DNA of 64,000 bases from an uncultured Collinsella sp. (GTDB taxonomy: Bacteria > Actinomycetota > Coriobacteriia > Coriobacteriales > Coriobacteriaceae). Positions within the stretch are counted from its first letter, which is position 1. The number at the start of each line of letters is the position of its first letter. The stretch covers positions 62,001-126,000 of the forward strand of contig CAAENX010000013.1 in NCBI GenBank assembly GCA_900757495.1, in the 5' to 3' direction. The position numbers and the translations under genes were made by a program. The notes under the pieces were generated by a model. That model had not been told where the DNA came from, did no database searches, and worked only from the letters and a program-made list of their open reading frames with translations. This document shows positions 1 through 7,337 of the stretch, piece after piece.

Positions 1-858
1 GCCATGAGCCTGGGCCGCCGCCTGCAAGACCCGCTGGCAGAGCTCGTCAAGATTCCGCCCCAGTCCATCGGCGTGGGTCAATACCAGCACGACCTTGACC
101 AGGCCGAACTCTCGCGCACCCTGGGCCACGTGGTGGAAGACGTCGTCAACCGCGTGGGCGTCGACGTCAACACCGCAAGCGCGAGCCTGTTGGGCTACGT
201 GTCGGGCATCACGCCGAGCGTGGCCAAAAACATCGTGGCTTTCCGCGAGGAAAACGGCGCCTTTACCGATCGCCGCCAGCTCAAGAAGGTCCCCAAGCTG
301 GGACCCAAGGCATATCTCAACGCCGCGGGCTTCCTGCGCATCAGCGGCGGCAAGAACCCGCTCGACGCGACAAGCGTCCACCCCGAAAGCTACGAGGTGG
401 CCACGGCCGTCCTGGAGCGTGCCGGCGTTGCGGCAAGCGAGCTCAGCCGCGGCGGCGTGCCCGACATCGAGCGCCGTCTGGGCAGTATCTCGGCGCTGGC
501 AAGCGACCTGGACTGCGGCACCCTCACGCTCATCGACATTGTCAACGAGCTCAAGAAGCCCGGCCGCGACCCGCGCGACGACGCGCCCGAGGTGGTCTTT
601 AGCCGCTCGGCACTTTCCATCAACGACCTGGAGCCCGGCATGGAGCTCAAGGGCACGGTGCGCAATGTCGTCGACTTTGGCGCCTTCGTCGACGTGGGCG
701 TGCATCAGGACGGCCTCGTGCACATCTCCAAACTGGCCAACCGCTTCGTCAAGCACCCAAGCGACGTGGTGCGCGTCGGCGACACGGTCAAGGTGTGGGT
801 CGAAAAGGTCGATCGCGACCGCAAGAAGATCTCGCTCACCATGGTGCAGGGGAAATAA
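1..858 (+). CDS. tex: Tex family RNA-binding transcription accessory protein, C-terminal part
   Basis: The reading frame is open from base 1, so the 5' part of the gene lies outside the window; 285 codons are visible. The piece starts in the RNase H-like fold region, with the family signature IGVGQYQHDL. It continues through a tandem helix-hairpin-helix region (NTASASLLGYVSGI, then TDRRQLKKVPKLGPKAY) and ends in an S1 RNA-binding domain (about visible residues 205-280, GTVRNVVDFGAFVDVGVH). Tex proteins are cytoplasmic nucleic-acid-binding proteins implicated in transcription and stress tolerance; the exact role is not settled. The gene ends with TAA at 856-858 and is followed by a palindromic intergenic element. 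Family assignment is secure; only the truncation by the window edge limits it. Confidence 0.93.
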   Translation, partial: AMSLGRRLQDPLAELVKIPPQSIGVGQYQHDLDQAELSRTLGHVVEDVVNRVGVDVNTASASLLGYVSGITPSVAKNIVAFREENGAFTDRRQLKKVPKLGPKAYLNAAGFLRISGGKNPLDATSVHPESYEVATAVLERAGVAASELSRGGVPDIERRLGSISALASDLDCGTLTLIDIVNELKKPGRDPRDDAPEVVFSRSALSINDLEPGMELKGTVRNVVDFGAFVDVGVHQDGLVHISKLANRFVKHPSDVVRVGDTVKVWVEKVDRDRKKISLTMVQGK

Positions 859-872
859 ACCGCCAAAGCAAG

Positions 873-1078
873 GGTACCCCCTGTAGCAGCGTGCAAAATC
901 GCGAGTATTCTGCAATTTCCGCCGCTCCGAACGCCCCTCAGAGGCAATAAAGTCACAAACAGCCCCCGTTTTAGCGTCGTCAGAGCCAAAACGGGGGCTG
1001 TTCCGTGCTTCAACCAGCTGGTAAAAGCCTTTACCTTGCTGAATACTCTCAATTTTGCACGTCGCAGGCGGGGGTACC
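873..1078. repeat. Intergenic element with ~40-bp imperfect inverted arms (family A, copy 1)
   Basis: The arm at 873-912 (GGTACCCC...GTGCAAAATCGCGAGTATTC) is repeated inverted at 1041-1078 (GAATACTCTCAATTTTGCACG...GGGGTACC). A second copy with the same arms but a different interior is at 37956-38190. The interior of this copy carries the hairpin at 960-1000. No open reading frame is supported in it. Confidence 0.75.
960..1000. terminator. Strong hairpin downstream of tex, terminator-like
   Basis: CAGCCCCCGTTTT (960-972) pairs perfectly with AAAACGGGGGCTG (988-1000), giving a 13-bp stem and a 15-nt loop. The inner T/A part of the stem resembles a bidirectional terminator, but no long T-tract follows on the plus strand. 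Confidence 0.6.
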
Positions 1079-1083
1079 TTTGC

Positions 1084-1104
1084 CTACGGCAGGATATGGA
1101 AGCC
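1084..1104 (-). pseudogene. Remnant of a transaldolase 3' end (GFHILP-stop)
   Basis: Read on the minus strand, 1084-1125 gives ...GKLALGFHILP-stop, nearly the same as the end of the intact transaldolase at 1240 (...AALGFHILP-stop). The two 21-nt ends differ at two positions: CTG versus TTG for Leu and TAG versus TAA for stop. Their spacing is 156 nt, a multiple of 3. This is best read as a vestige of a third transaldolase copy or of a duplicated gene end; nothing longer can be recognised. Confidence 0.5.
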
Positions 1105-1137
1105 GAGTGCTAACTTGCCGGCAAGCTCGTGTCGGCA

Positions 1138-1209
1138 GCCCCGGCCTTTCCTTTACCTAGCGCGACCCTCGCGAAGCGCGTGAGCGATAGGGAAAGGAAA
1201 GGCCGGGGC
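1138..1209. repeat. Long palindrome between transaldolase remnant and transaldolase
   Basis: GCCCCGGCCTTTCCTTT (1138-1154) is perfectly inverted at 1193-1209. The loop contains a GCGCGACCCTCGCGAAGCGC-type core that resembles the cores of the palindromes at 33918 and 38289. It could end transcription of the transaldolase at 1240, but there is no T-tract. Confidence 0.65.
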
Positions 1210-1239
1210 GAACAACCCGCGGCGCAGCCAGTGTTCGCG

Positions 1240-1944
1240 TTACGGCAAGATATGGAAGCCCAAAGCGGCGATATCCTTGGCAAAGCCGCGCACGGTGTCG
1301 AGCGAGACCTCGTACGGATCGCGACCGATGTTCTTGCGCTTGGCCAGGATGCTGTTGGGCACCGTGATGATCTGGCAACCGCAGGCCTGCGCCTGGTAAA
1401 TGTTGATGAGCTCGCGCGTGGATGCCCACAGGACCTCGCAGTTGGGCTTGGCGGCGGCCGTCTTGACCGACTCCGTCACAAACGGAATGGGATCGACGCC
1501 GGTGTCGGCGATGCGACCGGCAAAGAGCGAGATGATGGACGGCGTCTCGGCGTCAACGGCCTCGACCATCTCGTCGACCTGCGTAGGCGTAAAGATGGTG
1601 GTGACGTTGACCTTGATGCCGTCGGCCGAAAGCTTGTGCACCAGCTCGGCGGTGGACTCGCCCTTGGTGGTCACGCACGGAATCTTGACGTAGACGTTCT
1701 CGGCCCAGGCAGCAATCTCGCGGGCCTCGACCTCCATGGTCTCGACGTCGTCGGCAAAGACCTCAAACGACACGGACACATCGGTGATGTGGGCCAGGAC
1801 CTCCTTGGCAAACGCGCGGTAATCCGTCACGCCGCCCTTCTTCATAAGGGACGGGTTGGTCGTGAAACCCTGAACGTTGCCGCTCTCGTACATGTCGAGC
1901 ATGCCCTCGAGGTTTGCACCGTCAGCGAACACCTTGATTGCCAT
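1240..1944 (-). CDS. Transaldolase / fructose-6-phosphate aldolase-like (copy 1)
   Basis: This 234-residue protein is a short class I aldolase of the transaldolase family (TIM barrel). The Schiff-base lysine is expected at K87 in VYVKIP, matching Lys85 of the E. coli F6P aldolase FsaA; TTNPSL (28-33) and the VTTIFT strand are also present. The start is the ATG at 1944, which has AAAGGAA about 10 nt upstream; an upstream start would add eight residues without a site. It is about three-quarters identical to the transaldolase at 4539. It lies downstream of the PTS operon but after a terminator at 2174-2211, so it probably has its own promoter in 1945-2170, where CGTGAAC-type motifs shared with the PTS/DeoR promoter occur. 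The likely role is cleavage or exchange of a sugar phosphate produced by the PTS; whether it acts as transaldolase or as F6P aldolase cannot be told from sequence. Confidence 0.9.
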   Translation of the reverse strand: MAIKVFADGANLEGMLDMYESGNVQGFTTNPSLMKKGGVTDYRAFAKEVLAHITDVSVSFEVFADDVETMEVEAREIAAWAENVYVKIPCVTTKGESTAELVHKLSADGIKVNVTTIFTPTQVDEMVEAVDAETPSIISLFAGRIADTGVDPIPFVTESVKTAAAKPNCEVLWASTRELINIYQAQACGCQIITVPNSILAKRKNIGRDPYEVSLDTVRGFAKDIAALGFHILP

Positions 1945-2011
1945 CTGCCTGATTCCTTTCGTTAGCATACGGCCGATAAACTGCTAAACACTTTATCTAC
2001 GTTTATCAAGG

Positions 2012-2129
2012 CGTGAACTGCGGTTTTTTATCTTCTCGGCGAACGGTTTTGCAGATTTACCATTTTTATATCGACGCCCCAGCGGCAAAACGTTTTTGCC
2101 GATCATTGCGTTTGATTCCGTTCACGGAA
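2012..2129. promoter_or_regulatory. Putative DeoR sites upstream of transaldolase copy 1
   Basis: CGTGAAC occurs at 2012-2018 and its inverse within CCGTTCACGGAA at 2118-2129. The 12-mer TTCCGTGAACGG is found exactly at 5368-5379 in the PTS/DeoR intergenic region. Sharing it suggests that the neighbouring DeoR protein controls both units. The 324-nt gap 1945-2268 otherwise holds a GATAAAC...GTTTATC inverted pair near 1974-2008 and the EIIC terminator. Confidence 0.5.
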
Positions 2130-2173
2130 CAGAAGCAGCGCCTCGCCGGCTCATATTCACAATCGCTCCAAAG

Positions 2174-2211
2174 CAAAAAGCGGTGACGCCTCGATTGAGA
2201 CGTCACCGCTT
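2174..2211 (-). terminator. Rho-independent terminator of the PTS operon
   Basis: AAGCGGTGACG (2178-2188) pairs with CGTCACCGCTT (2201-2211). Reading on the minus strand the stem is followed by TTTTTGCTTT. It lies about 60 nt downstream of the EIIC stop and separates the PTS operon from transaldolase copy 1. Confidence 0.85.
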
Positions 2212-2268
2212 CCGTGTAGGAGCCGGTTATCGGAGCTCCGCCCGATTAGGGCTTAACGTATGCCTGGA

Positions 2269-3660
2269 TTACTCTTCCTCAACGTGATTGATCACAGCAC
2301 CCTTGGTGTGGATGAAGTTGGGGACGAAGGCAACGACCAGAAGGACAGCGAGAATCGCGTAGACACCGGTGGTACCGAAGGCCTCGGCAGCGCGGCCAAG
2401 CGTAATACCAATGACGGAGAAATCGAAGTCGCCGAACGTAGTGTTCTTGAAGCCAAAGACGTCAAGAACGGGCAGGAGCAGAGCCGGGGCAAAGGTGATG
2501 AGCAGGCCGTTGACGAAAGCGCCAAGAGCTGCGCCCTTGCGACCGCCGGTAGCATTGCCGTAGATACCTGCGGTAGCACCGCAGAAGAAGTGGGGAACCA
2601 TGCCCGGGATGATGAAGATGCCCAGGGTAGCGCCCACGATGAACATACCGACCACGCCACCGATGAAGGAGGCAACAAAGCCGAGGATGACGGCGGTGGG
2701 AGCATAGGGGAAGAAGACGGCGCAGTCGACGGCGGGGATGGCGCCGGGGATCAGCTTGTTGGAGATGCCCTGGAAAGCCGGGACCAGGTCGGCAAGGATC
2801 ATACGAACGCCGTTGTAGACGATAGTGACACCGACGGCGAAGGACAGGGCACAGGTCAGGGCATAGACGATTACATTGTCGCCGCCAGCGATCTTGGTAA
2901 CGACCGCAGGATCTGCGATGTAAGCGGCAAAAGCGGTAACCAGGTAGAAGAAGGCCATGGTAAGAGCCGTGGAGATGGTGGTGTCGCGCAGGAAGGAGAA
3001 CTTCTCGGGAACCTCGATCTTCTCGGTGCTGTTCTCCTCGGCGTCCTTAGCAAAAAGCGTACCGACTGCAGCGGAGATGTAATAGGCGAGTGAACCGAAG
3101 TGGCCCATGGCGATTTCATCGCCATCGGTAACCTTCTCGGTGAAACGCTGACCAACGGCGGGAAGCATAGCGCTCACGAGGCCCAGGAACATGCCGCCCA
3201 CGATGACAAGCTGGACATCCTGGAAGCCAGATGCCTGCAGAACGGCAGACAGCAGGCAAGCCATAAACATGCTGTGATGGCCCGTCAGGAAGATGTACTT
3301 AAACTTGGTAAAGCGGGCAATGATAATGTTCACGACGTAGCCGAGAATCAGGATCATCATGGTCTGAACGCCAAGGACGCTCTGAGCCATCGAAACGACG
3401 ACCTCGTTGTTGGGCACGACGCCGGTGATGTGGAAACCGGTCTCGATGAAGGTACCCAGCGGAGCAAGGTTCTCCTGAACAACAGCGGCGCCGGCGGACA
3501 GCATGATGTAACCAAGAATGGGCTTCAGGGTGCCCGTCATCACCTTGTGGGCAGGACGCTTAAGCGCGACAAGGCCCACAAAGGCAAATAGGCCCATAAT
3601 CCACGCTGGCTTGGTCAGAATCGATTGGATAAACTCAAGTATGGGAAGGATGGCTTGCAT
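2269..3660 (-). CDS. ulaA: PTS sugar transporter subunit EIIC, ascorbate (UlaA/SgaT) family
   Basis: This 463-residue integral membrane permease consists of repeated hydrophobic segments over its whole length, with the EIIC-specific stretches GHHSMFMACLLSAVLQ, FPYAPTAVILGF and GMVPHFFCGATAGIYGN. The size and pattern fit the AG (ascorbate-galactitol) PTS superfamily, UlaA branch. The ATG at 3660 has AAAGGAAG six nt upstream. It carries the substrate through the membrane while EIIB phosphorylates it. No ulaD/E/F-type ascorbate genes are nearby and two transaldolases are, so the natural substrate may be another sugar or sugar acid; the symbol marks family membership only. Confidence 0.88.
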   Translation of the reverse strand: MQAILPILEFIQSILTKPAWIMGLFAFVGLVALKRPAHKVMTGTLKPILGYIMLSAGAAVVQENLAPLGTFIETGFHITGVVPNNEVVVSMAQSVLGVQTMMILILGYVVNIIIARFTKFKYIFLTGHHSMFMACLLSAVLQASGFQDVQLVIVGGMFLGLVSAMLPAVGQRFTEKVTDGDEIAMGHFGSLAYYISAAVGTLFAKDAEENSTEKIEVPEKFSFLRDTTISTALTMAFFYLVTAFAAYIADPAVVTKIAGGDNVIVYALTCALSFAVGVTIVYNGVRMILADLVPAFQGISNKLIPGAIPAVDCAVFFPYAPTAVILGFVASFIGGVVGMFIVGATLGIFIIPGMVPHFFCGATAGIYGNATGGRKGAALGAFVNGLLITFAPALLLPVLDVFGFKNTTFGDFDFSVIGITLGRAAEAFGTTGVYAILAVLLVVAFVPNFIHTKGAVINHVEEE

Positions 3661-3684
3661 CTGCGCTTCCTTTCTCTCTAACGT

Positions 3685-3722
3685 GGGCGCGTTTCCCTCT
3701 TCCACAGGGAACCGCCCTTTTT
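3685..3722. other. Intercistronic stem-loop between EIIB and EIIC
   Basis: GGGCG..TTTCCC pairs with GGGAA..GCCC in the 71-nt gap between the EIIB and EIIC genes. The T-run follows only on the plus strand, so in the minus-strand message it is better seen as a processing or stability element than as a terminator. Confidence 0.4.
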
Positions 3723-3731
3723 TGTGCCGCT

Positions 3732-4007
3732 TTAGGCGTTAGCGGCGGCCGCCTTGATTGCCTCGAGGGCGTCTTCGCGGATCTTCTTCTTGTTCACATA
3801 GCTGCGAACGATCACAACGTTGCCGTGGAGCTCGGGGGCGAGTTCCTTAACGGTGATGAACAGATCCGGATTTGCGGAAGAAGCACCGTTCAGGTCCATA
3901 GACTCAACGTCGGCCTTGATGCCCTCCTCCTCGCAAAGCTCCTCGACTTTGCCAGCGAGCATCAGGCTGGACCCGATGCCGTTTCCGCATACGGTGATGA
4001 TATGCAT
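3732..4007 (-). CDS. ulaB: PTS EIIB component, ascorbate/lactose-type fold
   Basis: This 91-residue cytoplasmic EIIB has a phosphocysteine near the start: MHIITVCGNGIGSS, where Cys7 within the CGNGIGSS loop is the expected phosphorylation site. It accepts phosphate from EIIA and passes it to the sugar entering through EIIC. Length and loop match the UlaB/SgaB type. It is the third gene of the minus-strand operon transaldolase-EIIA-EIIB-EIIC, with 75 nt to EIIA and 71 nt to EIIC. Family assignment is firm; substrate is unknown. Confidence 0.88.
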   Translation of the reverse strand: MHIITVCGNGIGSSLMLAGKVEELCEEEGIKADVESMDLNGASSANPDLFITVKELAPELHGNVVIVRSYVNKKKIREDALEAIKAAAANA

Positions 4008-4082
4008 GGCAACCTTCCTCTCCTACACGTGACGGTTTTCCGTCTATCCAAAAGCGGCGACGCATCGCCGTGCCATTAAGGC

Positions 4083-4529
4083 CTAAAAGAATGAACGCAT
4101 GGTCTCCAAAACCTGCTCGGGCGTATCGCATGCGCTGAGCTTGGCAACGCAGTCCTCGTCCTCGAACATCTGCGAAAGCTCCGCCAAGCAGCCAAGATGA
4201 GCCTTGGGGTCGGGTGCGCAAATACCAACGAGCACGTGAACCGGATCGAAATCCTCGTGTCCAAACGCAATGGCAGGGTCAAGCGTGACGATACAGATCC
4301 CCGCTTCACTCACATTGCCATCTGCCTGAGCGTGGGGCATGGCGATGCCCTCTTCCAAGACCATATAGGGGCCGAATTTGTGAACCGATGAAATCATGGC
4401 GTCAACATAGCTCTGGTCGCATTTGCCAGCGTCTACGAGCAACTTACCGCATGCCCTGATCGCTTCCTCCCAGTCGGAGGCCTCGACGTGGCAGGCAACA
4501 AGCTCGGGCTTAAGAAGATCGGTCAGCAT
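4083..4529 (-). CDS. ulaC: PTS EIIA component, mannitol/fructose-type (UlaC-like)
   Basis: This 148-residue EIIA domain protein has the phospho-histidine motif EEGIAMPHAQ (active His66). It takes phosphate from HPr and gives it to EIIB. The partner domains are encoded as separate genes immediately downstream. The gene starts 9 nt after the transaldolase stop at 4539, so the two are almost certainly co-transcribed and co-translated. The fold is the same for fructose, mannitol and ascorbate systems; the ascorbate-type assignment comes from the EIIC neighbour. Confidence 0.87.
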   Translation of the reverse strand: MLTDLLKPELVACHVEASDWEEAIRACGKLLVDAGKCDQSYVDAMISSVHKFGPYMVLEEGIAMPHAQADGNVSEAGICIVTLDPAIAFGHEDFDPVHVLVGICAPDPKAHLGCLAELSQMFEDEDCVAKLSACDTPEQVLETMRSFF

Positions 4530-4538
4530 ACTCGTCCC

Positions 4539-5249
4539 CTACTCCTCGGGCAGAATGTGAAAACCAAGCGCCTGAATGTCGCGGGCAAAGCCCTTGACCG
4601 TATCAAGCGAGTACTCAAGCAAATCTTTCCCGAAATTCTTGCGTTTGGCAAGAAGGGCATTGGGGACCGTAATGATCTGGCATCCAACGGACTCCGCCTG
4701 GAAGATATTGAGGACCTCGCGCGTAGACGCCCAGAGAACCTCGGCAGCAGGCTTAACGGCAGCCTTCTTTACGGACTCCGCCATGAGGGGCAGCGGATCG
4801 ACGCCGGTATCGGCAATGCGACCGGCAAAGATGGACAGAATAGAGGGGGTCTCAGCAGAAACGGCATCGACAAACTCGTCGACCTGCTCGGGCGTAAAGA
4901 TAGTGGTGACATTCACCTTGATGCCGTCGGCAGAAAGGCGCTTGACCAGCGCGGCAGTGGACTCACCCTTGGTGTTGAGCGCCGGGATCTTAACGTAGAC
5001 GTTGTCTGCCCAGGTTGCGATCTCGCGAGCCTCGGCTTCCATACCTGCCTCGTCGTCGGCGAATACCTCAAAAGAGACCGACACATCAGTAATGTGCTCA
5101 AGAACCGTCTTGGCAAAAGCGCGGTAGTCGGTCACGCCGCCGGCCTTCATAAGGGAAGGATTGGTCGTGAAGCCCTGAACGTTGCCATTGTCATGCATGT
5201 CAAGCATGCCCTCGAGGTTAGCGCCGTCGGCAAACACCTTGATCGCCAT
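4539..5249 (-). CDS. Transaldolase / fructose-6-phosphate aldolase-like (copy 2, first gene of PTS operon)
   Basis: This 236-residue paralogue of the protein at 1240 has the same TTNPSL loop, catalytic VYVKIP lysine (K87), and ends in GFHILPEE. The ATG at 5249 is preceded by AAAGGA; the longer frame to 5306 has no ribosome site and no family homology. As the promoter-proximal gene of the PTS operon it is likely the main catabolic aldolase for the imported sugar phosphate. Presence of two close paralogues (plus a remnant at 1084) around one transporter suggests local duplication. Substrate is not predictable. Confidence 0.9.
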   Translation of the reverse strand: MAIKVFADGANLEGMLDMHDNGNVQGFTTNPSLMKAGGVTDYRAFAKTVLEHITDVSVSFEVFADDEAGMEAEAREIATWADNVYVKIPALNTKGESTAALVKRLSADGIKVNVTTIFTPEQVDEFVDAVSAETPSILSIFAGRIADTGVDPLPLMAESVKKAAVKPAAEVLWASTREVLNIFQAESVGCQIITVPNALLAKRKNFGKDLLEYSLDTVKGFARDIQALGFHILPEE

Positions 5250-5280
5250 GTTCGGTCCTTTCTCATCTAACACTATTGCT

Positions 5281-5398
5281 ATCGAAAGCCTTCTTCTTTG
5301 TTTCAAAAGCTTTTCGGTTTTCTTTTATAAACCATTTCAAAAGCTATCGAAAGCTCAATTGTCAACTTTCCGTGAACGGTCGAATATCGGGCGTGAAC
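5281..5398. promoter_or_regulatory. Divergent PTS / deoR promoter region with repeated motifs
   Basis: The 348-nt AT-rich gap between the PTS operon and the DeoR gene has two CGTGAAC copies exactly 21 bp apart (5371-5377 and 5392-5398), the first inside TTCCGTGAACGG, which also occurs at 2118-2129. There are also two TTTCAAAAGC copies (5301-5310, 5335-5344) and two TATCGAAAG copies (5280-5288, 5345-5353). On the minus strand TTTCGA, 17 nt, TATAAA is a plausible promoter. These are candidate DeoR operators; which repeat is bound cannot be decided by eye. Confidence 0.5.
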
Positions 5399-5597
5399 GT
5401 ACTTCTTTTGGGCGGCACCTTCAGAATGAGACTCTTTATAGCCCGTTTACGTGCGAACTATCTGCTACGCATGCATTTGTGACATGCCATTCCGTTCTTT
5501 TGATTCATTCGAATTTGCCTTGTTCTTTTCATATCGATACGTTATATTTCGATTACGAAAGGCGCATCTTTTACCTTTTGTTCAAAAGGAGCGGCAT

Positions 5598-6389
5598 ATG
5601 GCATCTACTTCAGACCTTTCACCGGCCGAGCGTCAGCGATTTATCATGAATTGGCTGGCCGAAAAGCCAAATATCTCGGTATCCGACATCGTTCGCCGTT
5701 TTTCGGTTTCGGAAGTCACCGCACGACACGACCTCATCTCGCTGGAATCCGAAGGCAAGCTGCGTCGCGTACGCGGCGGAGCGGTATCGCTTTCTCGCTC
5801 CAACGCAATCTCGTATCCCGAGGAGCGCATCAATGTCCAAGTCGAGGCCAAGGAGGCCATCGCCGCAACCGCAGCAACTCTTGTTGATGATGGCGATGTT
5901 CTGGTAATTGATATCGGCACCACAGGCTTTTACTTCGCTAAGGCCCTCATGGACAAGCGTGAGATCACCATTATCACCGGCGATCTTGCAATCGCGAACT
6001 ACGCCAGCTTCAATCTCCCCAATGCTTCGGTAGTGCTGCTGGGCGGCTCCGTGCGCAAGGGCCACCTCTATCTCGCGGGCGCACTGACGCTCGACTGCAT
6101 GAGCAAACTACATGCCGACAAGGCGTTTGTCAGTGCTGACGGATTCCACCCCGACCACGGTTTTACCGTCGAGCACGACTTCTCGGCCATGATCAAGCAT
6201 ATGTACCTTACCAACTCAAACCAGGGCTACATGATGGTTGACCAGGGAAAGTTCAACAAAACCAGTTTTTATCAGTCCGCGCAGATCGATGACCTCGACG
6301 GCATCATCGTTGATGGAGACGACGAGGGCATCATGACGGCGGCGATCGAGAGCAGTCGCAGTCATCCCAAGCTCTATATTGCAAAATAG
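5598..6389 (+). CDS. DeoR-family transcriptional regulator
   Basis: This 263-residue protein has an N-terminal DeoR winged helix (about 10-65; SVSDIVRRFSVSEVTARHDL is the recognition region) and a C-terminal sugar-phosphate sensor domain with the DeoR signatures VIDIGTTGFYFAKAL and VVLLGGSVRKGHLYLAGAL. Such proteins usually repress sugar operons and release DNA when a phosphorylated sugar binds. It is divergent from the transaldolase-PTS operon, so it is the probable local regulator. The ATG at 5598 has AAAGGAG 7 nt upstream; longer starts have no site. Confidence 0.9.
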   Translation: MASTSDLSPAERQRFIMNWLAEKPNISVSDIVRRFSVSEVTARHDLISLESEGKLRRVRGGAVSLSRSNAISYPEERINVQVEAKEAIAATAATLVDDGDVLVIDIGTTGFYFAKALMDKREITIITGDLAIANYASFNLPNASVVLLGGSVRKGHLYLAGALTLDCMSKLHADKAFVSADGFHPDHGFTVEHDFSAMIKHMYLTNSNQGYMMVDQGKFNKTSFYQSAQIDDLDGIIVDGDDEGIMTAAIESSRSHPKLYIAK

Positions 6390-6392
6390 CTC

Positions 6393-6433
6393 AAATGGCC
6401 GGGTCGCCCCCACTGCGGGCGACCCGGCCATTT
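6393..6433. terminator. Bidirectional terminator between deoR-type gene and HAD gene
   Basis: AAATGGCCGGGTCGCCC (6393-6409) is a perfect 17-bp inverted match to 6417-6433, with a 7-nt loop and A/T ends on both sides. It sits between two convergent stop codons. Confidence 0.9.
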
Positions 6434-6434
6434 A

Positions 6435-7262
6435 TTAAATCAACCCAAAATGCTGCATCGCTGTGACGGTGCCATCGCGTGCGACGTCGTCGGTCACGTA
6501 GTCGGCGATCGCCTTGACCTCGGGCATGGCATTGCCCATGGCCACAGCCGTCTCGACGGCGGCAAGCATGCCCAGATCGTTGCCCGAATCGCCAAAGCCA
6601 AAGGTGCGCTCGTTGCCCACGCGACCCAGATACTCCAGCGCCCGCGCCACGCCCACGCCCTTGTCAATACCCTTGGGACTCAGCTCGCGGTTCGAACCGC
6701 CGGTATTGCACAGCTCAAAGTTGCGATCGATAAAGCCGTCGTCGTTGGCCACGCGAGCCAAGTCGGCTGCGTTAAGGCACACCTTGCCCACGCGCAGATG
6801 ACCGTCGATGCGCATTTCCTCGGCACTGTGCACCACAGCGGTGCCGATCAAAGACGACTGCTCAACGCCCGCAGGCTCCAGCGCAAAGGTCGCCTCGTTG
6901 GCCTCGAAAAAGGCCTCGAACCCTGCCGCGGCAATGCGGCGCGCAAGCTCCTCGACAATGCCCTCGTCAAAGCACTCCTCATGCACCACGCGGCCCTCGA
7001 CCTCGAGTGTGGCGCCCGCCATGGCAACGATACCCGCCGGGTCGAGCGCGCGCAGGCTATCGGCGATAAGCCACAGGGGGCGGCCCGTGCAGATAAATGC
7101 CTTGTGCCCCGCATCGCGCAGTGCACGGAACGCCTCAACCACCGTCTGCGAGGGACGAACCGCCGAAAAGTCCTTATCGGTCATATCGTCGGGATCGAAA
7201 TACGTCAGCGTGCCGTCCACGTCAAAAAAGAGCACAGCGGAATCGGGGCACGCATCAATCAT
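6435..7262 (-). CDS. Cof-type HAD superfamily phosphatase
   Basis: This 275-residue cytoplasmic HAD hydrolase has motif I FFDVDGTL (nucleophile Asp14, acid Asp16), motif II around FICTGRP, the lysine in ELSPKGIDKG, and motif IV FGFGDSGNDLGML, with a large C2-type cap between. These enzymes dephosphorylate sugar phosphates or related small molecules; the substrate is unknown. The ATG at 7262 has AAAGGA at 6 nt; the frame upstream of it has no support. It is divergent from the rRNA methyltransferase gene, with only 75 nt between them. Confidence 0.88.
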   Translation of the reverse strand: MIDACPDSAVLFFDVDGTLTYFDPDDMTDKDFSAVRPSQTVVEAFRALRDAGHKAFICTGRPLWLIADSLRALDPAGIVAMAGATLEVEGRVVHEECFDEGIVEELARRIAAAGFEAFFEANEATFALEPAGVEQSSLIGTAVVHSAEEMRIDGHLRVGKVCLNAADLARVANDDGFIDRNFELCNTGGSNRELSPKGIDKGVGVARALEYLGRVGNERTFGFGDSGNDLGMLAAVETAVAMGNAMPEVKAIADYVTDDVARDGTVTAMQHFGLI

Positions 7263-7337
7263 ATGGGTTCCTTTCAAGGGCGATGGCAAACGAAGCATCC
7301 ATCATATAATGGAGCGACGCAACCAGAGAGGTCACCC

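Noticed and set aside
6450..7337. Long open frame upstream of the rRNA methyltransferase start
   Set aside because: It is the antisense shadow of the HAD phosphatase gene; methyltransferase homology begins at 7338, which has a ribosome site.
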